Origin: Aliirhizobium wenxiniae
GTDB taxonomy: Bacteria; Pseudomonadota; Alphaproteobacteria; Rhizobiales; Rhizobiaceae
Assembly (NCBI RefSeq): GCF_019511445.1
Contig: NZ_JAEUAN010000021.1
Span: 1 to 64,000, forward strand
DNA length: 64,000 nt
Reading direction: 5' to 3'
The position numbers and the translations under genes are program-made. The notes under the pieces are model-generated. The model was given only the letters and a program-made list of their open reading frames with translations. It was not told where the DNA came from and ran no database searches. This document shows, in pieces, positions 53,891 to 63,191 of the stretch; position 1 is the stretch's first letter, and every line of letters begins with the position of its first letter.

Positions 53891-53910
53891 GCGCCGGGCT
53901 GGCCCGGCGC
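53891..53910 (+). terminator. Hairpin upstream of g15
   Basis: Perfect 8-bp stem GCGCCGGG/CCCGGCGC with a four-base loop, followed within 12 bases by TTTT on the plus strand. It stands 86 bp before the g15 start and could attenuate read-through from g14 into g15. Confidence 0.5.
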
Positions 53911-53995
53911 GTGCTGCTTTTGCTTCCAAACACCCACACGCTATCACAATTTTTGCGCGCATCCAGTCGTGACGGCTGCTGCGTGAGGAGAGACT

Positions 53996-56900
53996 ATGGC
54001 CACTCTTCTTTTTCAGGCGGCAGGCGCTGCACTTGGTGGCGTCTTCGGGCCGATCGGGGCGATTGTCGGGCGCGCAATCGGCGCTTTGGCCGGCAGTGTT
54101 GTCGATCGCTCGTTGATCAACGGAAGCCGGACGATTTCGGGCGCAAGGCTCGGTACGGCGCGGATTCCGGGGGCTGATGAGGGCACCGCGATCAACCGGC
54201 TTTACGGAACGGCGCGGATCGGCGGGACGCTGATCTGGGCGACGCGTTTCGAGGAGGAAGTGACGCGGGAACGCACCGGCGGCAAGGCGACCGGGCCGCG
54301 GGTCGAGACGTTTCGTTACTTCGCCAATTTCGCCATCGGGTTGTGTGAGGGGCCGATCGCTTCGGTGAGACGCGTCTGGGCCGATGGCCGCGAGATCGAC
54401 CTGACGGCGATCGAGATGCGTGTCTATCGCGGCAACGAGGAGCAATTGCCCGATCCGCTGATCGAGGCGAAACAGGGCGAGGGGATGGCACCGGCCTATC
54501 GCGGACTTGCCTATGTCGTCTTCGAGCGGCTGCCGCTCGATGTTTTCGGCAATCGTATTCCGCTTCTGCAGTTCGAGGTGCTGCGGCCTGTCGGCAAGCT
54601 GGAGACGCAGATAAGGGCGGTGACGATCATTCCGGGGGCAACCGAGCATGGATATCAGACCGTCCAGGTGACGGAGAAGACCGGCGAGGGCAGCGGCCGG
54701 ATCATCAACCGGCACACGACGGCGGCGCTGACCGACTGGCAGGCTTCGATCGATGAGTTGCAGGCGCTTTGCCCGAACCTCGAAAGTGTCGCGCTGGTCG
54801 TGTCGTGGTTCGGCACGGACCTGCGTGCCGGGCATTGCCGGATCGTGCCGGGTGTCGAGGTGGAGGTGCGGCGGGACGAGAGCGATCCGTGGTCGGTGGC
54901 GGGGATTGCGCGAGGCGAGGCGTATCTTGTCAGCCGCAAGGATGGTTCGCCCGCCTATGGTGGCACCCCGAGCGACGGAAGCGTCCGGGCGGCGATTGCG
55001 GATCTCAAGGCGCGTGGGCTGAAGGTCTATCTTTATCCGTTCTTGATGATGGATGTCCCGCAAGGCAATGGTCTTGCCGATTCCTATGGCGGCAGCGAAC
55101 AGGCGGCTTATCCTTGGCGTGGCAGGATTACTTGCGATCCGGCACCCGGGCGGGCGGGAACCGCAGACAGGACCGCCGCGGCGCGGCAGCAGATCGACGC
55201 ATTCAGCGGCGGGGCGGAAGGGTACCGCCGCATGGTTATGCACTATGCGGACTTCGTCGGCGAGGCAGGCGGTGTGGATGGTTTCGTCATCAGGTCGGAA
55301 CTGCGTGGGCTGACGCAATTGCGCGACGAAGCGGATCGGTTTCCCTTCGTCGAGGAACTGGTTGACCTTGCCGGGGATGTGAGGGCGAAAGTCGGGCCGC
55401 AGACGAAGGTCACCTATGGGGCCGACTGGAGCGAGTATTTCGGCTATCACCCGCAGGACGGTTCGGGAGACGTGTTTTTCCATCTCGACCCGCTCTGGGC
55501 GTCGCCCCATATCGATGCGGTCGGCATCGACAATTACATGCCGCTCTCCGACTGGCGTGAGGATGACCTGATGGAGGTCAATCCAGATGGTTTTGCCGGG
55601 CGTGACGATGCGGAGGGGATGGTTGGGCAGATTTCGGCCGGTGAAGGGTATGACTGGTTTTATGCCAGCGAGGCGGACCGACAGAAACGCCTTCGCTCAT
55701 CCATCACTGACGGGCTTGCGGGCAAGCCCTGGGTGTTTCGCTACAAGGATATCCGTGGCTGGTGGTCGAACCGGCATTTCGAACGGGTAGGCGGTGCGGA
55801 GCGGCTGACGTCGAGTGACTGGGTTCCGGGCATGAAGCCTGTCTGGTTTACGGAACTGGGCTGCCCGGCGGTGGACAAGGGCGCCAATCAGCCGAATGTC
55901 TTCGTCGATCCGAAATCGGCGGAAAGCGGTCTTCCCTATTTTTCGTCGGGCGGAAGAGCGGACAGCCAGCAGCGGCGTTTTCTTGAGGCGCATCACGGAT
56001 ATTGGCAAGGAAGTGCCGCGCCGGAAGGCATGGTCGAGCCGGGCCATATCTTCGTCTGGACCTGGGATGCGCGACCGCAGCCCGCCTTTCCGGATGATCT
56101 TTCGATCTGGAGCGACGGCAGCAACTGGCGGGCAGGGCATTGGCTGAATGGGCGCCTGGGCGGCACCACGCTTGCCGATGCGATTGCGGCGATCCTGACC
56201 GATCACGGCATAGAGGATTTCGACGTCTCGGCGGTGAGCGGGGACCTTACAGGTTATGTACAAGCCGAGCTGACCTCGGCGCGCGCCTTGATCGAGCCGT
56301 TAATGGAGGCGTTTCAGATCGATGCTGTTGAGGATGCAGGCCGGATCCGGTTTCGCTCCCGGCTGGGTGCAGGCCTCGATTCGCATGAAATTGCAGTTCT
56401 GGCCGATATCGAAGATGAACCGTTCTGGTCGGAAACCCGCGGGCATGACAGTGACTTTCCGTCCGAGGCGGTGCTGAGTTTCTACAATCCGGTTCTCGAT
56501 TATGAGCAGGCAGTCGTGCGCTCGCGCCCGGTCGGATCGGAAAGCCGGCATGTGCTGGGTTACGATCTGCCAGCCACGCTTGGCGAGGAGACGGCGCTTG
56601 GTGCGGTGGAGGCGGCACTTCGGGCGAACCGTATTGCCAGGCGGACCCTGAATTTCGCGATCTCGCCGGCCGAGCAGGCAATCGAAACCGGTGACGCGAT
56701 AAGGCTGCTCGGTGGCCCGGATGGGACATTCGTGGTTGAACGTATCGAGGAGGGGACGGTGCGCCGGATCGAGGCGCGACATCATCTGGCGCTTCCGCCG
56801 TCCGGGGCGCATGTGACGACCGGTCGGGGTAGTGCGGGGGGCGGTGGCGTTTCCGATGCTTTTCAACCCCTCCTGCATTTCATGGACCTGCCGCGGCTGA

Positions 56901-57790
56901 CGGATGCTGCACCAGAAAACTTTGCCTGTGTTGCCGCGTATTGCCGGCCATGGCGGCGTATGGTGATCTCGTCTTCCGCCACGAGCGAAGGATACCGCAC
57001 GCGCGTGACGCTTGACCGTCCGGCAAGACTGGGGGCGCTGTCATCGCCGCTCTCGGCTGGTGCACTGGGCCGATTTGACCATGCAAATGTGCTGGAGCTG
57101 GATCTTCATTTCGGTGGACTGGCAGCGTTCGATAAGCTCGCGGTGCTTTCCGGTGAAAACCGGATTGCCGTCAGGGCCCAAAATGGCCTGTGGGAAATCA
57201 TCGGCTTTCTGTCTGCGGAGGAAATAGCACCAAAACGCTGGAGGCTGACAGGCCTTTTGCGGGGTCTTGCCGGGTCGCAGGATGCGATGGCGGTTGGGGC
57301 CTTGGCCGGCAGTTCGTGTGTCGTACTGGACGAGGCGCTTGTGCCGCTTGGGCTGGGGAGTGAGGAACGCGGGCGGTCGCTCAACTGGCTAGCCGAGAGC
57401 CTCGGAGCCAGCGGCGGCAGAGCCGGCCCGTTTGTCTTTGCCGGTGGGGAGCGGGCTGAGACGCCTCTGGCTCCGGTTCATCTGAGGGCTGAACGAACCG
57501 GAAATGGTGACATCGCGATCGGCTGGACGAGATGCGGTCGGATCGACGCCGATGGCTGGGAAGCGTCTGACATCCCGATGGACGAACCACAGGAGCGCTA
57601 CCGCGTCGATCTGATGGCGGGTGGCGGTGTGGTGAGGAGCATCGAGGTGACCGAGCCTTCCTGGCTTTATCCTGTAGCCGATGAGCTTGCCGATTTCGGC
57701 GGACGGCAGACGGTGATCGATTTTGCCGTTCGTCAGCTCGGGCGAGCCGTTCCGCTGGGTATTCCGGCACGATCGCTGATCAATCTTTGA
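53996..57790 (+). CDS. GTA host-specificity protein with TIM-barrel-like domain (g15)
   Basis: The 1264-residue tail-tip protein, close to the length of RcGTA gp15. The N-terminal AAGAALGGVFGPIGAIVGRAIGALAGSVVD is glycine-rich and hydrophobic, followed by the tail domain entry GTARIGGTLIWATRFEEE. The GTA TIM-barrel region (about 390-720) includes VTYGADWSEYFGYHPQDGSGDVFFHLDPLWASPHIDAVGIDNYMPLSDWRED and TELGCPAVDKGANQPNVF. A tail_3 phage-type domain and a C-terminal region complete it. It sits at the baseplate tip and contacts the recipient surface. Confidence 0.95.
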   Translation: MATLLFQAAGAALGGVFGPIGAIVGRAIGALAGSVVDRSLINGSRTISGARLGTARIPGADEGTAINRLYGTARIGGTLIWATRFEEEVTRERTGGKATGPRVETFRYFANFAIGLCEGPIASVRRVWADGREIDLTAIEMRVYRGNEEQLPDPLIEAKQGEGMAPAYRGLAYVVFERLPLDVFGNRIPLLQFEVLRPVGKLETQIRAVTIIPGATEHGYQTVQVTEKTGEGSGRIINRHTTAALTDWQASIDELQALCPNLESVALVVSWFGTDLRAGHCRIVPGVEVEVRRDESDPWSVAGIARGEAYLVSRKDGSPAYGGTPSDGSVRAAIADLKARGLKVYLYPFLMMDVPQGNGLADSYGGSEQAAYPWRGRITCDPAPGRAGTADRTAAARQQIDAFSGGAEGYRRMVMHYADFVGEAGGVDGFVIRSELRGLTQLRDEADRFPFVEELVDLAGDVRAKVGPQTKVTYGADWSEYFGYHPQDGSGDVFFHLDPLWASPHIDAVGIDNYMPLSDWREDDLMEVNPDGFAGRDDAEGMVGQISAGEGYDWFYASEADRQKRLRSSITDGLAGKPWVFRYKDIRGWWSNRHFERVGGAERLTSSDWVPGMKPVWFTELGCPAVDKGANQPNVFVDPKSAESGLPYFSSGGRADSQQRRFLEAHHGYWQGSAAPEGMVEPGHIFVWTWDARPQPAFPDDLSIWSDGSNWRAGHWLNGRLGGTTLADAIAAILTDHGIEDFDVSAVSGDLTGYVQAELTSARALIEPLMEAFQIDAVEDAGRIRFRSRLGAGLDSHEIAVLADIEDEPFWSETRGHDSDFPSEAVLSFYNPVLDYEQAVVRSRPVGSESRHVLGYDLPATLGEETALGAVEAALRANRIARRTLNFAISPAEQAIETGDAIRLLGGPDGTFVVERIEEGTVRRIEARHHLALPPSGAHVTTGRGSAGGGGVSDAFQPLLHFMDLPRLTDAAPENFACVAAYCRPWRRMVISSSATSEGYRTRVTLDRPARLGALSSPLSAGALGRFDHANVLELDLHFGGLAAFDKLAVLSGENRIAVRAQNGLWEIIGFLSAEEIAPKRWRLTGLLRGLAGSQDAMAVGALAGSSCVVLDEALVPLGLGSEERGRSLNWLAESLGASGGRAGPFVFAGGERAETPLAPVHLRAERTGNGDIAIGWTRCGRIDADGWEASDIPMDEPQERYRVDLMAGGGVVRSIEVTEPSWLYPVADELADFGGRQTVIDFAVRQLGRAVPLGIPARSLINL

Positions 57791-57808
57791 TAACAAGGAG
57801 ATGAACAC

Positions 57809-58039
57809 ATGGATGTGATGAAGAACTGGTACCAGTCGAAGACGATCTGGGGTGCTCTGATCGCAGTCGCGGCCTCCGCGCTGCAGCTGGCTGGCCTTGA
57901 AATCGGGGCTCAGGACCAGGCGGAACTGGCTGATATCGCCGTTACGCTGACCGGGGCAGTCGGCGGCCTTTTGGCGCTCTATGGACGCCTCGTCGCCACC
58001 GGATCCATCGGTGGAAAAGCCCCCTCCGGGGCTTCCTGA
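57809..58039 (+). CDS. Holin-like small membrane protein
   Basis: A 76-residue protein with two hydrophobic helices (IWGALIAVAASALQLAGLEI and VTLTGAVGGLLALYGRLVATG) and the start MKNWYQSKTIWGAL, resembling phage holins of the two-helix type. It directly follows g15 with AAGGAG. With the GH19 endolysin at 41626 it could lyse the producing cell. A hairpin (AAGCCCC/GGGGCTT, 58017-58034) lies in its last codons and may end the operon. Confidence 0.7.
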   Translation: MDVMKNWYQSKTIWGALIAVAASALQLAGLEIGAQDQAELADIAVTLTGAVGGLLALYGRLVATGSIGGKAPSGAS

Positions 58040-58146
58040 AGGCGAGCATTACAGAGCATTCATTTGCCATTCAGCCGTCATTCGATACATAATCCATAAC
58101 ATGCTTTGGACATGACCTTTCGTCGGTTGAGTGGAAACAGGTACAC

Positions 58147-58422
58147 ATGGCGCGACTGCCGATCATCGCGATTTTGGCCGCCGGCACTGCATTCGCAGCA
58201 TTGCCCGGGGCGTCTGCGACCGCACAGAGCAGCGCCCAGAACTATGTCGTTCTGGTCGCCGGTGACTGCGGCACAGCCGCATCGCGCGTCGTTCGTGATA
58301 CGGGTGGACAGCTTCTGTCCGCCCAACCGTCTTCCGATGGCCAGACCTGCATTGTCACCGTGCTCGTACAGGGCAATGGCAGCGAACGGCCGCGCAAGGT
58401 CACCGTCCGGGTGCCGATGTAG
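58147..58422 (+). CDS. Small exported hypothetical protein
   Basis: A 91-residue product with a signal peptide (IIAILAAGTAFAALPGASATAQ) and a mature domain of about 65 residues containing two Cys (GDCGTAASRVV and GQTCIVTVLVQG) that could form a disulfide. No family is recognised. It stands between the GTA cluster and feuP, probably expressed on its own. Confidence 0.68.
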   Translation: MARLPIIAILAAGTAFAALPGASATAQSSAQNYVVLVAGDCGTAASRVVRDTGGQLLSAQPSSDGQTCIVTVLVQGNGSERPRKVTVRVPM

Positions 58423-58523
58423 CCAAGTAAACTAGCCATCAGCGCCTTTTGGGTACCGAAACCGGATGCGGTTTTCGGCTTGATGCGCTAGATACTTGCA
58501 AGGTTTTATGCAGGGGACGGTTC

Positions 58524-59195
58524 ATGCGCATTCTCGTGGTCGAAGACGACGTCAATCTCAATCGCCAGCTTTCGGATGCTCTGAAGGAATCCGGCTATGT
58601 CGTCGATACCGCTTTCGATGGTGAAGAGGGCCATTTCCTCGGTGATACGGAACCCTATGATGCGGTGATCCTCGATATCGGCCTGCCCGAAATGGACGGC
58701 ATTACTGTCGTGGAAAAATGGCGCTCGAACGGCAAGGGTATGCCCGTGCTGATGCTGACTGCCCGTGACCGCTGGAGCGACAAGGTGGCCGGTATCGATG
58801 CCGGTGCCGACGACTATGTGGCAAAGCCGTTCCATGTCGAGGAAGTGCTGGCGCGGGTGCGCGCTCTGATCCGCCGCGCGGCCGGTCATTCCTCTTCCGA
58901 AATCGTCTGCGGACCGGTGCGTCTCGACACCAAGGCATCGAAGGCAACGGTCGATGGGGTGACCTTGAAGCTGACCTCCCACGAATTCCGGCTTTTGTCC
59001 TATCTGATGCATCACATGGGCACGGTCGTGTCGCGCACGGAGCTGGTCGAACATATGTATGATCAGGATTTCGATCGCGATTCCAATACGATCGAAGTGT
59101 TTGTCGGCCGCCTGCGCAAGAAGATCGGGGTCGATCTGATCGAGACCGTGCGCGGACTTGGCTACCGGATGCAAGCTCCGGCCGATGCCCAATAG
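58524..59195 (+). CDS. feuP: FeuP-like OmpR-family response regulator
   Basis: A 223-residue transcriptional regulator. The receiver domain has the acidic pocket (VVEDD), phosphorylated Asp in ILDIGLPEMDG, and Lys in AKPF; the DNA-binding domain is of the winged OmpR type (LTSHEFRLLSYLMHHMGTVVSRTELVEHMYDQDF). It closely resembles PhoP/FeuP. In Sinorhizobium FeuP-FeuQ controls osmoadaptation (cyclic glucan export). ATG 58524 fits the receiver start. The kinase gene overlaps its 3' end. Confidence 0.88.
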   Translation: MRILVVEDDVNLNRQLSDALKESGYVVDTAFDGEEGHFLGDTEPYDAVILDIGLPEMDGITVVEKWRSNGKGMPVLMLTARDRWSDKVAGIDAGADDYVAKPFHVEEVLARVRALIRRAAGHSSSEIVCGPVRLDTKASKATVDGVTLKLTSHEFRLLSYLMHHMGTVVSRTELVEHMYDQDFDRDSNTIEVFVGRLRKKIGVDLIETVRGLGYRMQAPADAQ

Positions 59196-60630
59196 TCTCC
59201 CCAAACAGCCCCCGAGCCTGGGCATGGGAGGATTTCGGTCACTCACCGCACGCGTGCTGCTTATGGCCACAGCCTGGTCAGCCGTGGCGCTGGTGGTGAT
59301 CGCGATCGTCATCTCGCAGCTCTACCGGCAATCCTCGGAGCGTGCCTTTACCGATCTGTTGCGCGCGCAGCTCTATAACGTCATCAACTCGATGACGATC
59401 AGTGAGGACAACAAGCTGTCGGGCAATCCGCAGCTTGGAGACCTGCGCTTCTCCCAGCCTGAAACGGGCTGGTACTGGATCATCGAGCCGCTCGGCACAT
59501 TCGCGGCGACGCCGCTTTCCTCTTCCTCGCTCGGGACCTCGAATATCAAAGTGCCGACCATTTTGAGCGTGCCGTTCAACAACCGGTATGAGCGCTTCTA
59601 TCGCACCAATGATGCCTTCGGGAACAATGTGCTTGTGGCTGAGACCGAAGTGGTGCTTGACGGTGAGGGGCGCGCCGCGCGGTTCCGCGTATCCGGCAAT
59701 CTTGCCGTCGTGGAAGACGACGTGCACAGCTTTTCGCGCAACCTCTATATCACGCTTGCCGTGTTCGGGGTTGGCAGCCTGATCGTCAACGGTCTGGCTA
59801 TTCTCTTCGGCCTTCTGCCGCTCAAGGGCGCGCGTCGGGCGCTGGAACGGGTACGGCGCGGCGAAGTCGAGCGGTTGGAAGGCACATTCCCGCGTGAAAT
59901 CATGCCATTGGCGAACGACATCAATGCGCTGATCGAAAGCAATCGGCGTATCGTGGAGCGCGCCCGCATGCAGGTGGGCAATCTTGCTCATTCGCTGAAA
60001 ACCCCGCTGGCCGTGCTGCTCAACGAGTCGCGGCTGGGAGAAAGAGTGCAAAGCGATCTGGTGCGCTCTCAGGCGGAAGCGATGCAGAGCCAGGTGCAAT
60101 CCTATCTCAATCGCGCCCGCATTGCCGCCCAGCGCGAATCTCTGCTGGCGCGCAGCGAGGTCGAGCCGGTTCTCGAGCGGCTGGTACGGGTGATGCGCAG
60201 ACTGAACCCTGAGACAGAATTCCATCTGTCCGTATCGCCGCATGCCTTGGCGATTGCGCTGGAACAGCAGGATCTGGAAGAGACGGTCGGCAACCTTCTG
60301 GAAAATGCCGCCAAATTTGCCAAGGTGGGCGTCTGGGTGTCTGCTGCTCAGGCAAGTCCGCCGCCGGCCGCGGAAGGCGAGGCCGCGCGCAGGGCATGGG
60401 TGGAGCTGATTGTCGAGGATGATGGGCCAGGTCTTGAGCCGGAACAGATTACCATCGCATTGAAGCGCGGAAAGAGGCTGGATGAGAGCAAGCCGGGCGC
60501 CGGTCTCGGGCTTTCGATCGTCAGCGAGATTGCCCTTGAGTATAATGGTTCGGTCAAGCTGGACCGCGGCGCCCATGGCGGCCTGCGGGCAAGGCTGCTC
60601 TTGCCCGGTGTGACACGTGACGCTGCGTGA
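59185..60630 (+). CDS. feuQ: FeuQ-like sensor histidine kinase
   Basis: A 481-residue membrane kinase that should phosphorylate FeuP. Two helices (about residues 22-44 and 188-212) enclose a periplasmic sensor domain. The H-box is NLAHSLKTPLAVL, a PhoQ/FeuQ-type variant with Lys-Thr-Pro, and the ATP-binding part includes NLLENAAKFA, DDGPGL and GAGLGLSIV. It overlaps feuP by 11 bp. The signal is unknown here; osmotic down-shift is known for the S. meliloti pair. Confidence 0.88.
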   Translation: MPNSLPKQPPSLGMGGFRSLTARVLLMATAWSAVALVVIAIVISQLYRQSSERAFTDLLRAQLYNVINSMTISEDNKLSGNPQLGDLRFSQPETGWYWIIEPLGTFAATPLSSSSLGTSNIKVPTILSVPFNNRYERFYRTNDAFGNNVLVAETEVVLDGEGRAARFRVSGNLAVVEDDVHSFSRNLYITLAVFGVGSLIVNGLAILFGLLPLKGARRALERVRRGEVERLEGTFPREIMPLANDINALIESNRRIVERARMQVGNLAHSLKTPLAVLLNESRLGERVQSDLVRSQAEAMQSQVQSYLNRARIAAQRESLLARSEVEPVLERLVRVMRRLNPETEFHLSVSPHALAIALEQQDLEETVGNLLENAAKFAKVGVWVSAAQASPPPAAEGEAARRAWVELIVEDDGPGLEPEQITIALKRGKRLDESKPGAGLGLSIVSEIALEYNGSVKLDRGAHGGLRARLLLPGVTRDAA

Positions 60631-60860
60631 TTCCGGTCATGAAATCTGTGGCCAATAAGCAACTGCTAAAGACTTGCTGTCTTATCTTCTGGACGATCGC
60701 ATCGCCTGCTATATCATTGAAGTGAAAGGCGGACGAACCGGGGTCTTGAATAGTGTCGATCAGCGAGGCCAGGAGAGGTGTTCACCGGGCAGACTGCGAT
60801 GCTGATGTGAAGAGACCGAAGTTCCCGCCAGGCATGCAAGTCGGAGACCATAAGCAAGCG

Positions 60861-61292
60861 ATGCGCCCCACGAGCTTTTCAACCGTGCTGTTGACCCTTT
60901 GCGGAATTGCTGTTGTTTCCGGATGCACGTCTGCGTCCCGATCTGCGACCGGTGCGCGGGGATTATTGTCTCCAAAACCGTCGGCATCGGCCGGTTACAT
61001 TACCGCCTTGCAGGGCGGTATTGTCGGGCGCAGCGGTGCCGATTTGTCGTCCAGCGATCGTTCGCGGGCGCTTGAGGCGGAATACCGCGCTCTGGAAGAG
61101 GCGGCTGGTGGACAGGCCGTGCAGTGGAAGGGCGACGGCGCCAATGGCGAGGTGATCGCCAACGCTCCCTACCAGGTCGGCGCGCAGAACTGCCGGCAAT
61201 ATCGGCATACCGTGACAGTCGATGGCAAGGATATGCTGGCAAGAGGTGCAGCCTGCCGCAATTCCGACGGCACATGGACACCGTTGAACTGA
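60861..61292 (+). CDS. Lipoprotein, RT0821/Lpp0805 surface-antigen-like
   Basis: A 143-residue lipoprotein from ATG 60861. The lipobox is VVSGC, giving a modified Cys at about residue 22, followed by a serine-rich linker. The conserved part reads SRALEAEYRALEEAAGGQAVQWKG and PYQVGAQNCRQYRHTV, common in alphaproteobacterial 17-kDa/RT0821-type lipoproteins of the outer membrane. A longer frame back to 60753 lacks a signal sequence. The function is unknown. Confidence 0.78.
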   Translation: MRPTSFSTVLLTLCGIAVVSGCTSASRSATGARGLLSPKPSASAGYITALQGGIVGRSGADLSSSDRSRALEAEYRALEEAAGGQAVQWKGDGANGEVIANAPYQVGAQNCRQYRHTVTVDGKDMLARGAACRNSDGTWTPLN

Positions 61293-61500
61293 ACGGTTGA
61301 GCCAAAACGGCCGGAATTTCTCCCGCACGCATTCGTGAATTTGATACAGGTCATGGCCGTTGATAGACATTCCCATAAGTCTTGAAACGTTCTAAAGACC
61401 TTGGCCTGTGACGTGGCGATCGGCCGCGGAGATCTCTCAAATTCACGTCAGCGGTAGGCGACAGATTGGAAAGTCACTGCCGTTGCAGTAATTGGCGAAC

Positions 61501-62670
61501 ATGATTTTATGGATCCTTCTTGCGCTCATGACGGCGATCGTCGCCGCAGCGCTGCTTTATCCGCTCTCCCGGCGTTCCGAGGCTCTTGCACCGGACAATG
61601 CCGGTGAGATCGAGGTCTATCGCGACCAGATGAAGGAACTTGACCGGGATCGCGCCGGTGGCCTGATCAGTGCCGAGGAAGCAGAATACGCCCGCGCCGA
61701 AATCGGCCGCAGGCTGCTGGCAGCGGCTGGCAAGCAAGGCGCAGGGGCTGACGGCATTTCCAAGACAAGTGCTTTGCGCAAGCTGGCAATCGGTATGGTC
61801 ACCGTGGTGCCGCCTGCAATCGGGCTCTGTCTTTACATCACGCTGGGCAGCCCCGGTTTGCCCGACCAGCCGCTTGAAGCGCGTCTGGAAAATCCCGGTA
61901 ACGACATGAACCTGCTTGTCGCCAAGGCCGAGCGGCATCTGGCGCAGAACCCGAATGATGGCTCCGGCTGGGATATCTTGGCCCCGATCTATTTCCGCAC
62001 GGCCCGGCTGGGCGATGCGGAACTGGCCTATCGCAACGCCATTCGGCTGATCGGCCCGAACGGCGCGCGTCTTTCCGGCCTTGGCGAAACGCTGGTCGTC
62101 GCCAATGACGGGATTGTCACGGAGGACGCCCGTTCGGCATTCGAGGAAGCGGTGCGGCTGGAGCCGGGAAATGTTCGGGCGCGCTTTTATGTCGGCGTGG
62201 CGCAGGAGCAGGGCGGAAAAGCCGCGGAAGCGAAGGCGACCTTCGAGGAGATCGCCAAGGCTTCACCGCCCGATGCGCCCTGGATGGGCTTGATCAACGA
62301 GCATATCGCCAAGAATGGCGGCACTGTTGCAGCACCATCTCTGGGTGGCCCGAGTGCCGACGATGTGGCGGCAGCGCAAGACATGTCGCAGGGCGATCGC
62401 CAGGAGATGATCCGCGGCATGGTCGATAGTCTCGCATCGAAGCTGGAAGCCGATCCGAACAATATCGAAGGCTGGCTGAGGCTGGTAAGATCCTACATGG
62501 TGCTTGGCGACAGGGATAAGGCACAAGCCGCCTTGAAGACCGGGCTGGAGCATTTCCCCGCCGAAGGAAATGAGGGCAGGCAGTTGATCGCGCTCGCACA
62601 GGAAATTGGACTGTCGGCCGCAGGCGCGGCAAATCCGGGAGCAACCCCCAAGATGGGAGTAACCCAATGA
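61501..62670 (+). CDS. ccmI: Cytochrome c maturation protein CcmI (CycH)
   Basis: Inner-membrane chaperone that presents apocytochrome c to the heme ligation complex. The 389-residue protein has an N-terminal helix ([21 protein letters not shown]), the CcmI cytoplasmic loop ([35 protein letters not shown]), a second helix at about residues 98-116, and periplasmic TPR repeats ([29 protein letters not shown]). It starts the ccm operon and overlaps ccmE by four bases. Confidence 0.93.
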   Translation: MILWILLALMTAIVAAALLYPLSRRSEALAPDNAGEIEVYRDQMKELDRDRAGGLISAEEAEYARAEIGRRLLAAAGKQGAGADGISKTSALRKLAIGMVTVVPPAIGLCLYITLGSPGLPDQPLEARLENPGNDMNLLVAKAERHLAQNPNDGSGWDILAPIYFRTARLGDAELAYRNAIRLIGPNGARLSGLGETLVVANDGIVTEDARSAFEEAVRLEPGNVRARFYVGVAQEQGGKAAEAKATFEEIAKASPPDAPWMGLINEHIAKNGGTVAAPSLGGPSADDVAAAQDMSQGDRQEMIRGMVDSLASKLEADPNNIEGWLRLVRSYMVLGDRDKAQAALKTGLEHFPAEGNEGRQLIALAQEIGLSAAGAANPGATPKMGVTQ

Positions 62671-63191
62671 CGCGCAAGCAGAAACGGCTGGCTGTGATCG
62701 CCGGTGGCATGAGCTTCATCATCATCGCCGTATTCCTGGTGATGTTCGCCTTCTCCCAGTCGGTCGCCTATTTCTTCATGCCGGGCGATCTGGCCACGGC
62801 CAATCTGCAGCCCGGAACGCGTATCCGTCTCGGCGGGCTTGTCGAGGCGGGATCGGTTGAGCGTGGTCAGGGATCGACGGTGCGCTTCACTGTGACCGAC
62901 GGGAATGCGACCGTGCCGGTGAGCTATACCGGCATTTTGCCCGACCTGTTCCGCGAGGGGCAGGGGGTTGTGACCGAAGGTTCGTTCGATGCCGCGACCC
63001 ACGCTTTCGTGGCCGACAGCGTGCTGGCCAAGCATGACGAGAACTATATGCCGAAGGAAGTTGCCGACCGGCTGAAGAAGGACGGTGTCTGGGAAGACGG
63101 CACGGGCAAGGGCATGGCACCTGCCAAGGATGGCACGGACCAGCAGACCAAGGACAAGACCGGTCAGGTCGTCGGGAGCACCACGCCATGA
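62667..63191 (+). CDS. ccmE: Heme chaperone CcmE (CycJ)
   Basis: Carries heme covalently in the periplasm for cytochrome c assembly. The 174-residue protein has one N-terminal anchor helix, an OB-fold ([36 protein letters not shown]), and the heme-binding His in [14 protein letters not shown]. Its C-terminus is polar and flexible. The start and stop overlap its neighbours (ATGA), so the three ccm genes are coupled. Confidence 0.96.
   Translation: MTRKQKRLAVIAGGMSFIIIAVFLVMFAFSQSVAYFFMPGDLATANLQPGTRIRLGGLVEAGSVERGQGSTVRFTVTDGNATVPVSYTGILPDLFREGQGVVTEGSFDAATHAFVADSVLAKHDENYMPKEVADRLKKDGVWEDGTGKGMAPAKDGTDQQTKDKTGQVVGSTTP

Larger units (their letters stand above)
38931..58039 (+). mobile_element. 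RcGTA-type gene transfer agent cluster
   Basis: Genes for a small tailed particle that packages random host DNA. The order matches the Rhodobacter capsulatus GTA genes g1-g15: small terminase, large terminase, portal, prohead protease, capsid, g6-g8 connectors, major tail protein, g10 and g10.1, tape measure, g12, g13, NlpC/P60 peptidase, and the large g15. There is no integrase, repressor or replication gene, as expected for a domesticated GTA rather than a prophage. Several non-GTA genes are inserted on both strands. Confidence 0.9.

Noticed and set aside
53831-55510. A 559-codon minus-strand frame under g15
   Set aside because: Antisense shadow of the g15 gene; composition is Arg/Pro-rich and no ribosome site is seen.
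38931-58039. Active temperate prophage
   Set aside because: No integrase, repressor, replication or attachment sites, and gene content and order match a gene transfer agent.
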